A stretch of 64,000 nt of DNA from AP-15 sp963796155 (lineage in GTDB: Bacteria > Pseudomonadota > Alphaproteobacteria > ATCC43930 > CGMCC-115725). The translations under genes were made by a program, and so were the position numbers. Below the pieces are notes generated by a model. It did no database searches, had not been told where the DNA came from, and saw nothing but the letters and a program-made list of their open reading frames with translations. Every line of letters begins with the position of its first letter. The stretch's first letter is position 1. The stretch is taken from assembly GCA_963796155.1 (NCBI GenBank), contig CAWCKT010000008.1:136526-200525 (forward strand), given 5' to 3'. Of the stretch, positions 44,737-53,993 are shown piece by piece.

Positions 44737-46500
44737 ATGGCACACTTGCTTTCGGTCAATGTGGGTCTTCCCCAAAATATCGAGTGGCAGGGAAAAATGG
44801 TCCACACCGCGATCTGGAAGACGCCCGTTCAAGGCCGTCGTGTTGCGCGGCGGCTCAACATCGACGGTGACGGGCAAGGGGATTTGGTGGGGCATGGCGG
44901 CGAGCATCGGGCCGTTTTTGTATACCAGATCGATTCATACCGATATTGGCAAGCCCAACTCGGTAGGAGCGATTTCAGCTATGGGCAATTCGGGGAGAAT
45001 TTCACCGTCGACGGGCTGCCCGATGGCGAGGTGTGCATCGGGGATCGCTATCGCATCGGGAGTGCCGTCTTTGAAGTGACGCAGCCGCGCGTCACCTGCT
45101 ATCGGGTCGGCATCCGCATGAACGAACCGCAGATGGCGGCACTGCTCGTATCGCATGGCAGACCCGGCTTCTATTTTCGCGTCATCGAGGAGGGAGAGGT
45201 CGAAGCCGGCGACGAGATCGTGCAGGTTATTGCGGGTCCCGAGCGTATCACCGTCGCGGAGGCTAATGCGCTGTTGTACATGCCCGGTCATTCAAGGAGC
45301 CAACTGGAGCGGGCTGTGCGGATCCCGGCTTTGAGCGCCGGCTGGCGCAACTCCTTCGAGGCTCTGCTCGAGCGGGAGCGGAGCGGGGGCGCGGCGACGG
45401 GTAACCCTGGGCTCACCCCGGCGGCCGGCCCACCTCCGGCCTGGCCGGGGTTCCGCCCGCTACGGGTATCGCGCAAGGATCGTGAGAGCGCGAGCGTGAC
45501 CTCGCTGGTGCTCGAGCCGACTGATGGGCGGCCTTTGGCGGCTGCGCTGCCCGGGCAGTTTATCGTGCTGCGGCTGAGGCCGGCATCCGACGCGCCCGCT
45601 TTACTACGCAGTTATTCGCTGTCGGGCGAGCCGCGCGACGATCGCTATCGCCTGAGCATCAAGCGGGAGCTCCACGGCGCGGCCGGGGCCTACATCCAGA
45701 GTCAGATCCGGATTGGTGACGTTCTGGACGCGAGCGCGCCACGCGGCAGCTTCACGCTGAGGCCAGGCGACGGCCCCGTCATCTTGCTGAGTGCTGGCAT
45801 CGGTGCAACCCCGGTACTCGCTATGCTCCATGCATTGGCCGCCCGGGCCTCGCCGCGGGAGGTCTGGTGGATATACGGAGCTCGCAACAGCGGTGAGCAT
45901 CCGTTCGCCGCAGAGACGCGCGCCCTCCTCAAGGCGCTGCCCGGCGGCCACAGCCACATCTGCTATAGCTCCCCTGGTCCGGGGGACCGGCCGGCTGTCG
46001 ATTTCGACGCTCCCGGACGCCTGGACATACATGCGATCAAGGAACTTGGGGTGTCGCGCGATGCCGATTTCTATCTGTGCGGCCCGTCCGCCTTCATGAA
46101 CGACCTTGCCGTCGAGCTTGGGACTTGGGGTGTCGCTGCCAACCGCATCCACACCGAGATTTTCGGCTCAAGTCCGCCGAGGACACCGGGCATCGCGGCG
46201 GCACCTCGCCGGCCACCGCACCAGCCGGCAGGGTCTGCTGGCATGGGCCCGTTGGTGTCCTTTGCGCGGAGCGGCCTAGACGTCCGCTGGAGCCCGGCCT
46301 TCCAGAGCCTCCTCGAACTTGCTGAGGCGTGCGATGTGCCCGTGCGATGGGCATGCCGGACCGGGGTCTGCCACACTTGCGAGACTGGGCTTATCAACGG
46401 CGCTGTCGGTTACCGGCCAGAGCCGGTGGGGCCGCCAGCCGAGGGCAATGCGCTGATCTGCTGCAGCCGACCTCAGGGCGACATCGTCATCGATCTTTGA
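44737..46500 (+). CDS. MOSC domain - ferredoxin reductase - [2Fe-2S] ferredoxin fusion
   Basis: 587 residues with three domains. Residues 1-200 are a YiiM-type MOSC domain (GDLVGHGGEHRAVFVYQIDS, YGQFGENFTVDGL, and the conserved Cys in PRVTCYRVGIR) that binds molybdenum cofactor substrates. Residues 235-465 are a flavodoxin/ferredoxin-NADP reductase unit (FAD motif RSYSLSG, NAD motif GIGATPVLAML, LCGPSAFM). Residues 500-587 are a plant-type ferredoxin with C540, C545, C548 and C575/C576 (CRTGVCHTC). It resembles self-contained electron-transfer chains that reduce N-hydroxylated or nitro compounds. ATG 44737 is within a damaged stretch, but the gene itself is intact. Confidence 0.9.
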   Translation: MAHLLSVNVGLPQNIEWQGKMVHTAIWKTPVQGRRVARRLNIDGDGQGDLVGHGGEHRAVFVYQIDSYRYWQAQLGRSDFSYGQFGENFTVDGLPDGEVCIGDRYRIGSAVFEVTQPRVTCYRVGIRMNEPQMAALLVSHGRPGFYFRVIEEGEVEAGDEIVQVIAGPERITVAEANALLYMPGHSRSQLERAVRIPALSAGWRNSFEALLERERSGGAATGNPGLTPAAGPPPAWPGFRPLRVSRKDRESASVTSLVLEPTDGRPLAAALPGQFIVLRLRPASDAPALLRSYSLSGEPRDDRYRLSIKRELHGAAGAYIQSQIRIGDVLDASAPRGSFTLRPGDGPVILLSAGIGATPVLAMLHALAARASPREVWWIYGARNSGEHPFAAETRALLKALPGGHSHICYSSPGPGDRPAVDFDAPGRLDIHAIKELGVSRDADFYLCGPSAFMNDLAVELGTWGVAANRIHTEIFGSSPPRTPGIAAAPRRPPHQPAGSAGMGPLVSFARSGLDVRWSPAFQSLLELAEACDVPVRWACRTGVCHTCETGLINGAVGYRPEPVGPPAEGNALICCSRPQGDIVIDL

Positions 46501-46527
46501 TTGAGAGCTTCTGCCAAGATTCGTTCC

Positions 46528-48591
46528 ATGACAGCGGCTGGGCCTTTGGGGCAGGGTTCGTCGGTTGCATATAGTGCGACCTTCGCTGCCCGCTTGGCGA
46601 ATGCGTCAAGGGCCGCAGGGCCACCGCTGTTCTTTGGTTTGCGACTGTGGGTTTCAGTCTGTCTGGCGCTCTATCTTGCGTTTTGGCTTGAGCTCGACAA
46701 CCCTGACTGGGCGGGTGTAACCGCCGCTCTCGTTTGTCAGCCTCACCTCGGCGCATCGCTGCGCAAGGGCTGGTATCGCATGATCGGCACGGTTGTTGGT
46801 GGCGTGGCGATCGTGGTGCTGACAGCGTGTTTCCCGCAGGATCGCGTTGCCTTTCTCGTGGGTCTGGCATTGTGGGGCGCGGGGTGCGCTTTCGTTGCCA
46901 CGATACTCCGCAACTCCTCTTTAGCCCTTGCAGCGCAGCTTTCCGGGATCACTGCGGCAATCATCGCGAGCAGCGAGCTCGGGGCAACCGGGGGCGCAAA
47001 CGACGAAGTCTTCATACTCGCCGTAATCCGCTGCACCGAGATTTGCATTGGCATCGTCTCTGCCGGCGTCGTGCTCCTTGGAACCGATTTCGGTAACGCA
47101 AGTCGCCGGCTGGCCACACTGTTCGCCGCCATTTCCGCCGAAATCGCGGGCGGATTTACCGGCACATTGGCGCTGGCCGGATCCAAACTCCCGGACACAC
47201 AGCCGGCACGCAGTGAACTTATCCGGCGAGTCATCGCACTCGACCCGGTCATCGACGAAGCGTTTGGCGAGTCCGCCCAGCTCCGGTACCATTCGCCAGT
47301 GTTACAGACGGCGGTAAACGGCCTAATCGCCGCTATAGCCGGCTGGCGCGTAGTGTGGGTTCACCTTACCCGGCGTTCGGATGACCAGGCTGGGCAAGAG
47401 GCCGGCGTCGTTCTGCGAAGTTTGCCGCAAGAGCTGCGTTCGGCGCCGAAACATGGCAAGCCGTTACTCTGGATGGCCGACCCGACTGGTCTGCGCCGGA
47501 TTTGCGAGGCGGCCATAGGGACGCTGGCCGCTCTGCCGGCCCCCACGCCGTCGCTGCGGCTGCTTATCGATCGGACAGCTGCGGTGCTGGCCGGCATTTC
47601 GCATGCGCTCAACGGGCTGGCGGTGCTTGTCGCTGATCCTGCTTGGCCCGTTCTCCGTGGTTACCGCGTCCGGCTGCACGTACCGGACTGGCTGCCTTCG
47701 CTCGTCAACGCGGGGCGGGTGTTCGTCACAATCGGCGCCGTCGAGCTCTTTTGGATCATCACCCAATGGCCGAACGGCGCATTGGCGATTACCTTCGCCG
47801 CGATTGGTGTGCTCCTGTTCTCGCCGCGAGGCGACCTAGCTTACGCTGGAGCCGTGGGTTTCGTGGTTGGCACCGGCCTCACCGCCGCCTTGGCAGCCGT
47901 CATCGCATTTGCGGTGTTCCCGGGAAAGGAGGGCTTTGCGGCATTCAGCATCGCGATTGGCCTGGTTCTGGTGCCCGCCGGCGCGGGAGTGGCGCAGCCG
48001 TGGCAGACGCCAATGTTCACGGCTATGACGGCGTTTTTTTGCTTTCTTCTCGCTCCGACAAACCAAATGAGCTACGACCTCATCCAGTTCTACAACAGGG
48101 CGTTGGCGATCGTCACAGGCCTGGGCATCGCGGCGCTTTCGTTTCGGCTGCTGCCGCCGCTGTCGCCCGCCTTCCGGACGCGCCGCCTCATGACGCTGAC
48201 TTTGCGTGATCTGCGGCGTCTCGCGATCGGCCCGACCCCCCGGAAGCCAGCCGATTGGGAGGGCAGCATGTATAGTCGCCTCTTCGCAGTGCCAGACGCG
48301 GCAGCACCGCTTCAGCGCGCACAGCTCGTGACGGCGCTTTCCGTAGGTTCCGCGATCATCGAGCTGCGCCGCATCGCTCGCCGCCTGGGTCTGGGCCCTG
48401 AGCTCGATGCGGCGCTCGAGGCTATCGCGCGAGGGGACATTGCGACGGCGACCACCCATCTTAGCCAGCTGGACGGCGCGCTTGCGGCTCGCCCGGATGC
48501 CGCCGGTCTACAGGTGCGGGGCAGCATCCTTGCGATCTCGGAGGGGCTCATCCAACATGCCACTTACTTCGACGCAGGAGCACCCGGCTGA
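46528..48591 (+). CDS. FUSC-family efflux permease (AaeB-like)
   Basis: 687 residues from ATG 46528 (an in-frame TTG at 46501 is possible). Two blocks of about five to six helices flank a soluble central domain: LRLWVSVCLALYLAFWLELD, WAGVTAALVCQPHLGASLRK, GWYRMIGTVVGGVAIVVLTA and, in the second half, WIITQWPNGALAITFAAIGV. This is the aromatic-acid exporter FUSC/PET architecture. It is followed by DUF1656 and HlyD genes as in aaeBXA-type operons, so it likely exports hydroxylated aromatic acids or drugs, but both partner genes are frameshifted here. Confidence 0.9.
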   Translation: MTAAGPLGQGSSVAYSATFAARLANASRAAGPPLFFGLRLWVSVCLALYLAFWLELDNPDWAGVTAALVCQPHLGASLRKGWYRMIGTVVGGVAIVVLTACFPQDRVAFLVGLALWGAGCAFVATILRNSSLALAAQLSGITAAIIASSELGATGGANDEVFILAVIRCTEICIGIVSAGVVLLGTDFGNASRRLATLFAAISAEIAGGFTGTLALAGSKLPDTQPARSELIRRVIALDPVIDEAFGESAQLRYHSPVLQTAVNGLIAAIAGWRVVWVHLTRRSDDQAGQEAGVVLRSLPQELRSAPKHGKPLLWMADPTGLRRICEAAIGTLAALPAPTPSLRLLIDRTAAVLAGISHALNGLAVLVADPAWPVLRGYRVRLHVPDWLPSLVNAGRVFVTIGAVELFWIITQWPNGALAITFAAIGVLLFSPRGDLAYAGAVGFVVGTGLTAALAAVIAFAVFPGKEGFAAFSIAIGLVLVPAGAGVAQPWQTPMFTAMTAFFCFLLAPTNQMSYDLIQFYNRALAIVTGLGIAALSFRLLPPLSPAFRTRRLMTLTLRDLRRLAIGPTPRKPADWEGSMYSRLFAVPDAAAPLQRAQLVTALSVGSAIIELRRIARRLGLGPELDAALEAIARGDIATATTHLSQLDGALAARPDAAGLQVRGSILAISEGLIQHATYFDAGAPG

Positions 48592-48829
48592 GGTTCACCG
48601 AGATCAACCTGTTCGGCGTCTATGTCGCGCCGATATCGGTGATGAGGTCGCCGCCTGGTTCGTCACGATCGGGCTGCGGCGAATCGCCGCCCGCTTCGGT
48701 CTGTTGCGCTACGTCTGGCACCCCTCGCTGTTCGTGTTCGCCGTTTACATGAGTGCGCTCTCGTCGATGGTCCTCGTCGCCGCGCCCTGGGTTTGCCATG
48801 TCGGATGTCGAAAGCAAAGCAAAGCGTGA
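48592..48829 (+). pseudogene. DUF1656 (AaeX-like) small membrane protein, damaged
   Basis: The expected start ATGTTC is AGGTTC here, so the start codon is lost. Codons FTEINLFGVYVAPISVM follow, then a shift at about 48643 to the frame VAAWFVTIGLRRIAARFGLL, RYVWHPSLFVFAVYM and LSSMVLVAAP. The end runs on with WVCHVGCRKQSKA, past the normal stop and into the HlyD start region. DUF1656 proteins are two-helix inner-membrane partners of FUSC pumps. Confidence 0.75.
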
Positions 48830-49774
48830 AGCGGCGACAGACAGTCCCGCACCCGTCTGGTCGCCTGACCCCGGACCTCACGAAGCCCGCAGGCGGCGCC
48901 TGCGGATCCTTCCACTCGCTGATCACCTTGGCCGCGGTCGCGGTCGCCGGCGCGCTCGGGCTGGGAGATGTGGAACGCCTATATGGGGGCACCATGGACG
49001 CGCGACGGCACGGTGCGCGCCTATGTCGTGACGATGGCGCCGCAGGTCGCCGGGCAGATCGTCCAGCTGCCGGTCGCCGACAATCAATTCGTGCACAAGG
49101 GCGACCTGTTGATGGTCATCGACCCGACCAACTACAAGATTGCGGTCAGCCTCGCAGAAGCGGCGGTGCAGCAGGCCGACGCCAACATGCAGAACGTCGA
49201 GCGGGAGGCAAAGCGGCGGCAGGAGTTGACCAGCCTCGCGGTCACGAAGGAAGAAAAACAAACCTATGAAAGCAACGCGGTCGTCTCCCAGGCCCAATAT
49301 CAACAGGCGGTGGCCAATTTGGACCAGGCCCGGGTCAACCTCGAGCGCACGGAAATCCGCTCTCCGGTCAATGGCTGGGTGACGAACCTCTTGGCGCAGC
49401 TCGGCGACTACGCCAATGTCGGGCAGAACGAGATCTCCGTCGTCGACGCCGATTCGTTCTGGGTCGACGGCTATTTCGAGGAGACCAATCTCGAGCCGAT
49501 CCAGGTGGGCGACCCGGCCAGCATCAAGCTGATGGGCTACAGTCAGATTGTCCGCGGGCATGTCGGCAGCATCGCGCGCGGCATCAACGTCGCGAACGCA
49601 CAGCCCAACGGGCAAGGTCTCGCCAACGTCAACCCGATCTTCACCTGGGTGCGCCTGGCGCAGCGCATCCCGGTCCGTGTTCATATCGATCAAGTGCCCG
49701 AGGGCGTCGTCCTGTCCGCCGGGATGACCGCGACCGTGCAAATCGATCCGCGCCCCCGGCAGCTTGCCAAATGA
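48798..49774 (+). pseudogene. HlyD-family adaptor (AaeA-like), N-terminal frameshifts
   Basis: ATG 48798 opens MSDVESKAKREAATDSPAPV and continues to HEARRRRLRIL. Two shifts within the membrane anchor (about 48912 and 48957) give LITLAAVAVAGALG and then WEMWNAYMGAPWTRDGTVRA. From there the adaptor is intact to 49774: APQVAGQIVQLPVADNQFVH (lipoyl), a coiled-coil hairpin, RTEIRSPVNGWVTNLLAQLG and the barrel. A GTG or ATG near 48968 could restart translation but would give no membrane anchor. Partner of the FUSC permease upstream. Confidence 0.8.
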
Positions 49775-49952
49775 TCCGGCGCGTTGCCGAGCCGCGTCGA
49801 TCAGTTCAACTTACACCGTCACGCAGCGCGCGATGCACGTTCATCCCGTTGTTTCGGAGCTGATGCCGACGATGCTGGGCGAGCTAAAGCCGCTGTAACG
49901 CGCCTTTGCCGGTGCCGCATGCGTGCACCGGGCGCTGAAAGGGAAGATCGAG

Positions 49953-50333
49953 ATGGAAGACCACGACATCAGAGCGGCCCTGGATCGCCACTGGGCCGCC
50001 TCCGACGCCAACGACTTCGAGGCGGAGCACCAGATTTACCGAGAGGATGCGGTGCTCGAGTACCCGCAATCGGGCGAGCGCATCCGCGGACGGCGCAACA
50101 TTCAGGCGTCTCGCTTTGCTCAGCCGAGCAGCAAGCGCTTCACGGTGCGGCGGATACTCGGCGCTGCCGACCTCTGGGTCACTGAATTCGTGCTCACCTA
50201 CGACGGGCGGCCGTCTTACACGGTGAGCATCATGGAGTTCAGAGACGGGAAGGTGGCCCGCGAGACCCAATACTTCGGCGATCCGTTTGAGCCGGGGCCT
50301 TCGCGTGCTCAATGGGTCGAGCGAATGAGCTGA
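49953..50333 (+). CDS. SnoaL/NTF2-like nuclear transport factor 2 family protein
   Basis: 126 residues from ATG 49953. The cone-shaped NTF2-like fold is suggested by IRAALDRHWAASDANDFEAE, YREDAVLEYPQSGERIRGRR, VTEFVLTYDGRPSYTVSIME and FRDGKVARETQYFGDPFEP. Such proteins act as isomerases, dehydratases or binding pockets; active-site residues cannot be assigned here. The stop overlaps the start of the DNA glycosylase gene by 22 nt, so the two are coexpressed. Confidence 0.85.
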   Translation: MEDHDIRAALDRHWAASDANDFEAEHQIYREDAVLEYPQSGERIRGRRNIQASRFAQPSSKRFTVRRILGAADLWVTEFVLTYDGRPSYTVSIMEFRDGKVARETQYFGDPFEPGPSRAQWVERMS

Positions 50334-50947
50334 AACCTGGCCGGCATAAGGGTGGCCATCCACCGCTCTCTCGTGCGGAGCTGCCGGTCGATACGGCCTT
50401 GCTCGCTCGGTATCTGATCGGCAAGTTACTGGTGCGGGAGGTGGCCGAAGGCGTCGCCAGCGGCCGCATCGTCGAGACCGAGGCGTATGTCGTCGGCGAC
50501 GCCGCGGGGCACGCCTACCGCGGGATGACGCCGCGCAATCGGTCGCTCTTTCTCGAGCGCGGGCATACCTACGTATACCTCGCCTACGGCAACGCCTACA
50601 TGCTGAACGTCTCGAGCGAGATAGCCGGGATTGGGGCTGGCGTCCTGATAAGGGCGCTTGAGCCGCGCGACGGCATCCCGATCATGCAGCGAAATCGTCA
50701 AATCGAGCGGCTGCGCGACTTGGCGCGAGGACCAGGAAGGCTCACCGCGGCGCTGCGGGTCGATCGTCGGCTCGATGGGCTCGATCTTTGCCGAGAAGGC
50801 CCTCTATGGCTCGGACGCGGCGATCACGAACCTGGTGAAATCGGGCGGAGCATCAGGATCGGCATCGCGCGGGATGCGAACCGGCTGCTGCGATTTTATC
50901 TTCGGGGCAGTCCGTTCGTCAGCGGTCCAGGATCGCTCAGGGTGTAA
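50312..50947 (+). CDS. DNA-3-methyladenine glycosylase (AAG/MPG type)
   Basis: 211 residues. RYLIGKLLVREVAEGVASGR, IVETEAYVVGDAAGHAYRGM (catalytic Glu in ETEAY) and GHTYVYLAYGNAYMLNVSSE are the AAG signatures, followed by GVLIRALEP and ARGPGRLTAAL. It removes alkylated and deaminated purines in base-excision repair. A 56-bp piece of a second copy lies at 53927-53982, and the sequence just after the stop is also repeated (50970-51034 and 53994-54057). Confidence 0.9.
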   Translation: MGRANELKPGRHKGGHPPLSRAELPVDTALLARYLIGKLLVREVAEGVASGRIVETEAYVVGDAAGHAYRGMTPRNRSLFLERGHTYVYLAYGNAYMLNVSSEIAGIGAGVLIRALEPRDGIPIMQRNRQIERLRDLARGPGRLTAALRVDRRLDGLDLCREGPLWLGRGDHEPGEIGRSIRIGIARDANRLLRFYLRGSPFVSGPGSLRV

Positions 50948-50969
50948 GAGGCCGTATAACTGTCGATCT

Positions 50970-51034
50970 CCTCGCCTCCTGAAAGGGGGTCAGGATTCGA
51001 AGCCCCGTCTCTTCCGCTGGCGATCCCGTCTCAC
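50970..51034. repeat. Direct repeat copy 1, downstream of the glycosylase gene
   Basis: CTTGAAAGGGGGTCAGGAT-type sequence: the core at 50981 (GAAAGGGGGTCAGGATTCGA, then AGCCCCGT) recurs at 54001 with few changes, and similarity extends on through GATCCCGTCTCAC. It lies 22 nt after the glycosylase stop. The second copy lies after a deleted copy of the same gene. It looked briefly like a tRNA T-arm but does not fold as one. Confidence 0.7.
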
Positions 51035-51068
51035 GGTTGGCGAAAATTCGGCTACAAGGACAGCTTTG

Positions 51069-51542
51069 TTGGATAATTGGACTTGGGGGCTGTCGCTTAT
51101 CGCGCTGACGATTGCTATCCACGCGACAGGCGTAACGTTCATGGTATGCGCACTCCATAGTTTCCGGGTTCGGCTAGAGCACCGCAGCCTTGGTTTACCG
51201 CATTTGATCACAATCGTGATAGTGGTGTTCACTGCAATCGGGCTGCTGCTGGCTGTGCTACACGGGGTAGAGGCGGCGTTCTGGGCGGCGGCGTATTTGT
51301 GGCTTGGCGCGCTCGATTCGCCTGGGGCTGCAATCCTTTACTCAGTCAACTCGATGGCCACGCGAGGCGCCTCGGGGTTGATGCTGCATCCGCAGTGGCA
51401 GATGATGGGCGCGTTGGAGGCAGCCGACGGCATGCTACTGTTCGGTATTAGTACGGCGTTCATTTTCACAGTGATGCTGTTCTACTACCAACACCTTGTG
51501 CTTCGGCCCTCGGTGGCCCCGTCAAAGTCAGATAAGCCCTGA
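51069..51542 (+). CDS. Integral membrane protein, possible two-pore ion channel
   Basis: About 157 residues from TTG 51069 (TTG 51066 is equally possible). Four hydrophobic helices: LSLIALTIAIHATGVTFMVC, HLITIVIVVFTAIGLLLAVL, a third starting AAFWAAAYLWLGAL, and DGMLLFGISTAFIFTVMLFY. Between helix 3 and 4 sits SPGAAILYSVNSMATRGASG, which looks like a pore-loop region of simple channels. Similar proteins are frequent in Bradyrhizobium-like genomes. The first 20 codons upstream overlap the repeat and are not used. Confidence 0.65.
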   Translation: MDNWTWGLSLIALTIAIHATGVTFMVCALHSFRVRLEHRSLGLPHLITIVIVVFTAIGLLLAVLHGVEAAFWAAAYLWLGALDSPGAAILYSVNSMATRGASGLMLHPQWQMMGALEAADGMLLFGISTAFIFTVMLFYYQHLVLRPSVAPSKSDKP

Positions 51543-51658
51543 CCGCCGACCCGCCGACGCGAGAGGACCTGTCCCTCGCGCCCACCCGATCCGTGGGCCG
51601 GTCACGTCGCTCCCACCGGACTCGCACCAAAGCCAATAATTTGGTGTCAAATCACAAA

Positions 51659-51700
51659 CCTACCCTTGCCCTCTTCCTTAACACAAAGGGAGAGGGTAGG
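51659..51700. terminator. Hairpin upstream of transketolase
   Basis: CCTACCC (51659-51665) pairs with GGGTAGG (51694-51700), and the inner segments TCTTCCTT and AAGGGAGA also pair at 7 of 8 positions. It could end the membrane-protein transcript or be a palindromic intergenic repeat. No T-run follows. Confidence 0.35.
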
Positions 51701-51764
51701 GTGTGGGTTCTGCTCTCATTGCAAATATTCATTCGCTTTAAGGTTGGGGCAGTCCGGAGGAGCC

Positions 51765-53846
51765 ATGACTACGACGTTTCAGCCAATCGACGAGCTTTGC
51801 ATCAACACCATCCGGACGCTGTCGATCGACGCGGTCCAGAAAGCGAACTCGGGACATCCGGGGATGCCGTTGGGTGCGGCGCCGATGGCGTACGTCTTGT
51901 GGACGCGCCATCTGCGGCACAATCCCACCAACCCAAAATGGCCCGATCGCGATCGTTTTGTGCTGTCCGCCGGGCATGCCAGCATGCTGCTCTACAGCCT
52001 GCTGTTCCTCACCGGTTACGACCTTGCGATGGCTGATATACAGCAATTTCGCCGATGGGGCAGCCGTACCCCGGGGCATCCCGAGTATGGCGTGGTGCCA
52101 GGTGCGGAAGTTACGACGGGTCCGTTGGGTCAAGGTGTTGGAAACGCGGTGGGATTCGCAATCGCGGAGCGTTGGCTGGCCGCCACCTTCAATCGGTCGG
52201 GCCATGAAGTGGTGAATCACTACACGTATGTGATGGCTAGTGACGGCGACATGATGGAAGGTGTCGCGGCGGAGGCCGCCTCGATAGCGGGTCAATTTCG
52301 GCTCGGACGATTAATCGTGCTCTACGACGCCAACCAGATAACGCTCTCGGCCAGCGCCGATGTAACTTTCAGCGAAGACGTCGGCGCGCGATTCCAGGCC
52401 TATGGATGGCATGTGGAGCATATCGACGGGCAGGATACAGCCGCGGTCGATGCTGCCCTAACCAAGGCAAAGGCGATCGATGACCGGCCGTCGCTGATCG
52501 TGGCGCGCACGCATATCGGCTATGGCAGTCCGCATAAGCATGACACTTTTGAGGCGCACGGCGAGCCCTTGGGCGTCGAGGAGGTTCGGTTAACCAAACG
52601 CGCGCTGGGATGGCCTGAAGATAAGGTTTTCTACATCCCCGACGAAGCCCTGGCGCAGTTTCGCAAGGCGGTCGAGCAAGGGCGCCAGTTGGAGACTCAA
52701 TGGAATCGGCGAGTGGACGCGTTGGCCGCCGTCGATCCAGAGGCAGCCGGGAAGTTTCGGCAGGTACTCGCCGGTGAACTGCCGAAAGGATGGGAAGCGG
52801 GACTTCCACGCTTCACGCCGGCGGACGGCGCGATGGCGACCCGCGACGCCGGACAGAAAGCTATCACCGCGCTGGCCGATGTCCTACCTAACCTGATTGG
52901 CGGCTCGGGCGACCTCGATCCGTCCACGCGCACCGCGCTCAAGGGACACGGCGACTTCGAGAGTCCCCTGTTCAAGCCTCCCGAGGGTGCGCCGCCGACC
53001 CAGGGACTGGCAGGCGGTCCGACCGGATATGCCGGGCGGAATATTCATTTCGGTATTCGCGAGCACGCGATGGCCGGGATTGCCACGGGCATGGCCCTGC
53101 ATGGCGGCGTCCTGCCCTTTGCCGCCACCTTCTTTACGTTTTCCGACTACATGCGGCCAAGCATCAGACTGGCGGCCTTGAGCAAGGCCCACGTCATCTA
53201 TGTCTGGACCCACGACAGCATCGGATTGGGCGAGGACGGACCTACGCATCAGCCGGTGGAACAACTGGCGAGCCTTCGCGCGCTTCCTGATCTGACGCTG
53301 CTGCGCCCGGCGGACGCCAACGAGACCGTGGAGGCGTGGAAGATCGCGGTTGCGCACACCTCGGGGCCGGTAGGACTTGTGCTCACGCGCCAGAGATTAC
53401 CTATTCTGGACCGCTCAACGCTGGCGCCGGCTTCGGGAGTGGCGAAAGGAGCGTATGTCCTCAGCGACTGCGCTACGGGTTCGCCGACCGTTATCCTGAT
53501 CGCCACCGGTTCTGAGGTGTCGGTTGCGCTAGAAGCGCACAACCAATTGACGCGCGAAGGAATTGCAAGCCGGGTCGTCTCGATGCCGTCGTGGGATTTG
53601 TTTCAGTCGCAACCGCAATCCTACAGGGACACGGTTCTTCCTCCCGGCGTCAAGGCGCGGGTCAGCATCGAGGCAGGCTCCACGCTCGGATGGGAGCGCT
53701 ACGTGGGCCTCGACGGCGCAATCATCGGGCTGGATCGCTTCGGTGCGTCGGCGCCCGGTGAAATCGTGATGCGTGAGCTGGGCTTCACCCCGGAACACGT
53801 CGTCAAAGCTGCCAAATCCCTGATTCGGGGCGACAAACCCGGATAG
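51765..53846 (+). CDS. tkt: Transketolase
   Basis: 693 residues, intact. KANSGHPGMPLGAAPMAYVL, the TPP/Mg motif ASDGDMMEGVAAEAASIAGQ, IVLYDANQITLSASADVTFS, THIGYGSPHKHDTFEAHGEP and HDSIGLGEDGPTHQPVEQLA all belong to transketolase. Catalytic Glu is in HFGIREHAMAGIATG. It transfers two-carbon units between sugar phosphates in the pentose-phosphate or Calvin cycle. CGGAGGAG lies 5-12 nt upstream of ATG 51765. It stands alone between two copies of the glycosylase-associated repeat; no cbb genes are close. Confidence 0.97.
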   Translation: MTTTFQPIDELCINTIRTLSIDAVQKANSGHPGMPLGAAPMAYVLWTRHLRHNPTNPKWPDRDRFVLSAGHASMLLYSLLFLTGYDLAMADIQQFRRWGSRTPGHPEYGVVPGAEVTTGPLGQGVGNAVGFAIAERWLAATFNRSGHEVVNHYTYVMASDGDMMEGVAAEAASIAGQFRLGRLIVLYDANQITLSASADVTFSEDVGARFQAYGWHVEHIDGQDTAAVDAALTKAKAIDDRPSLIVARTHIGYGSPHKHDTFEAHGEPLGVEEVRLTKRALGWPEDKVFYIPDEALAQFRKAVEQGRQLETQWNRRVDALAAVDPEAAGKFRQVLAGELPKGWEAGLPRFTPADGAMATRDAGQKAITALADVLPNLIGGSGDLDPSTRTALKGHGDFESPLFKPPEGAPPTQGLAGGPTGYAGRNIHFGIREHAMAGIATGMALHGGVLPFAATFFTFSDYMRPSIRLAALSKAHVIYVWTHDSIGLGEDGPTHQPVEQLASLRALPDLTLLRPADANETVEAWKIAVAHTSGPVGLVLTRQRLPILDRSTLAPASGVAKGAYVLSDCATGSPTVILIATGSEVSVALEAHNQLTREGIASRVVSMPSWDLFQSQPQSYRDTVLPPGVKARVSIEAGSTLGWERYVGLDGAIIGLDRFGASAPGEIVMRELGFTPEHVVKAAKSLIRGDKPG

Positions 53847-53926
53847 AACCAGCGGACCGAAATTAATCTCCAGCGACGCTTCCTTCCAATCCGAGCCAGG
53901 CTGCAACTAAAGCACGGGGTGCATTT

Positions 53927-53982
53927 TCTCATCGGCAAGATGCTGGTGCGGGAGATGGCCGAAGGCCTCGCCAGCGGCCGTC
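53927..53982 (+). pseudogene. Fragment of DNA-3-methyladenine glycosylase
   Basis: The DNA encodes FLIGKMLVREMAEGLASGR, almost identical to residues 31-51 of the intact glycosylase (YLIGKLLVREVAEGVASGR). The remaining part of the gene is absent, and the fragment joins at 53983 to sequence that matches the region after the glycosylase stop. So a second copy of the locus lost about 500 bp in one deletion. Confidence 0.8.
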
Positions 53983-53993
53983 AGTCGCCCTCC

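Noticed and set aside
49831..49901. Short frame MHVHPVVSELMPTMLGELKP between the adaptor and the NTF2-like gene
   Set aside because: Only about 22 codons, no ribosome site and no family; could equally be chance.
50981..51020. tRNA-like string GGATTCGAAGCCCC in both repeat copies
   Set aside because: The flanking bases do not pair as a T-arm and no acceptor, D or anticodon arms can be drawn.
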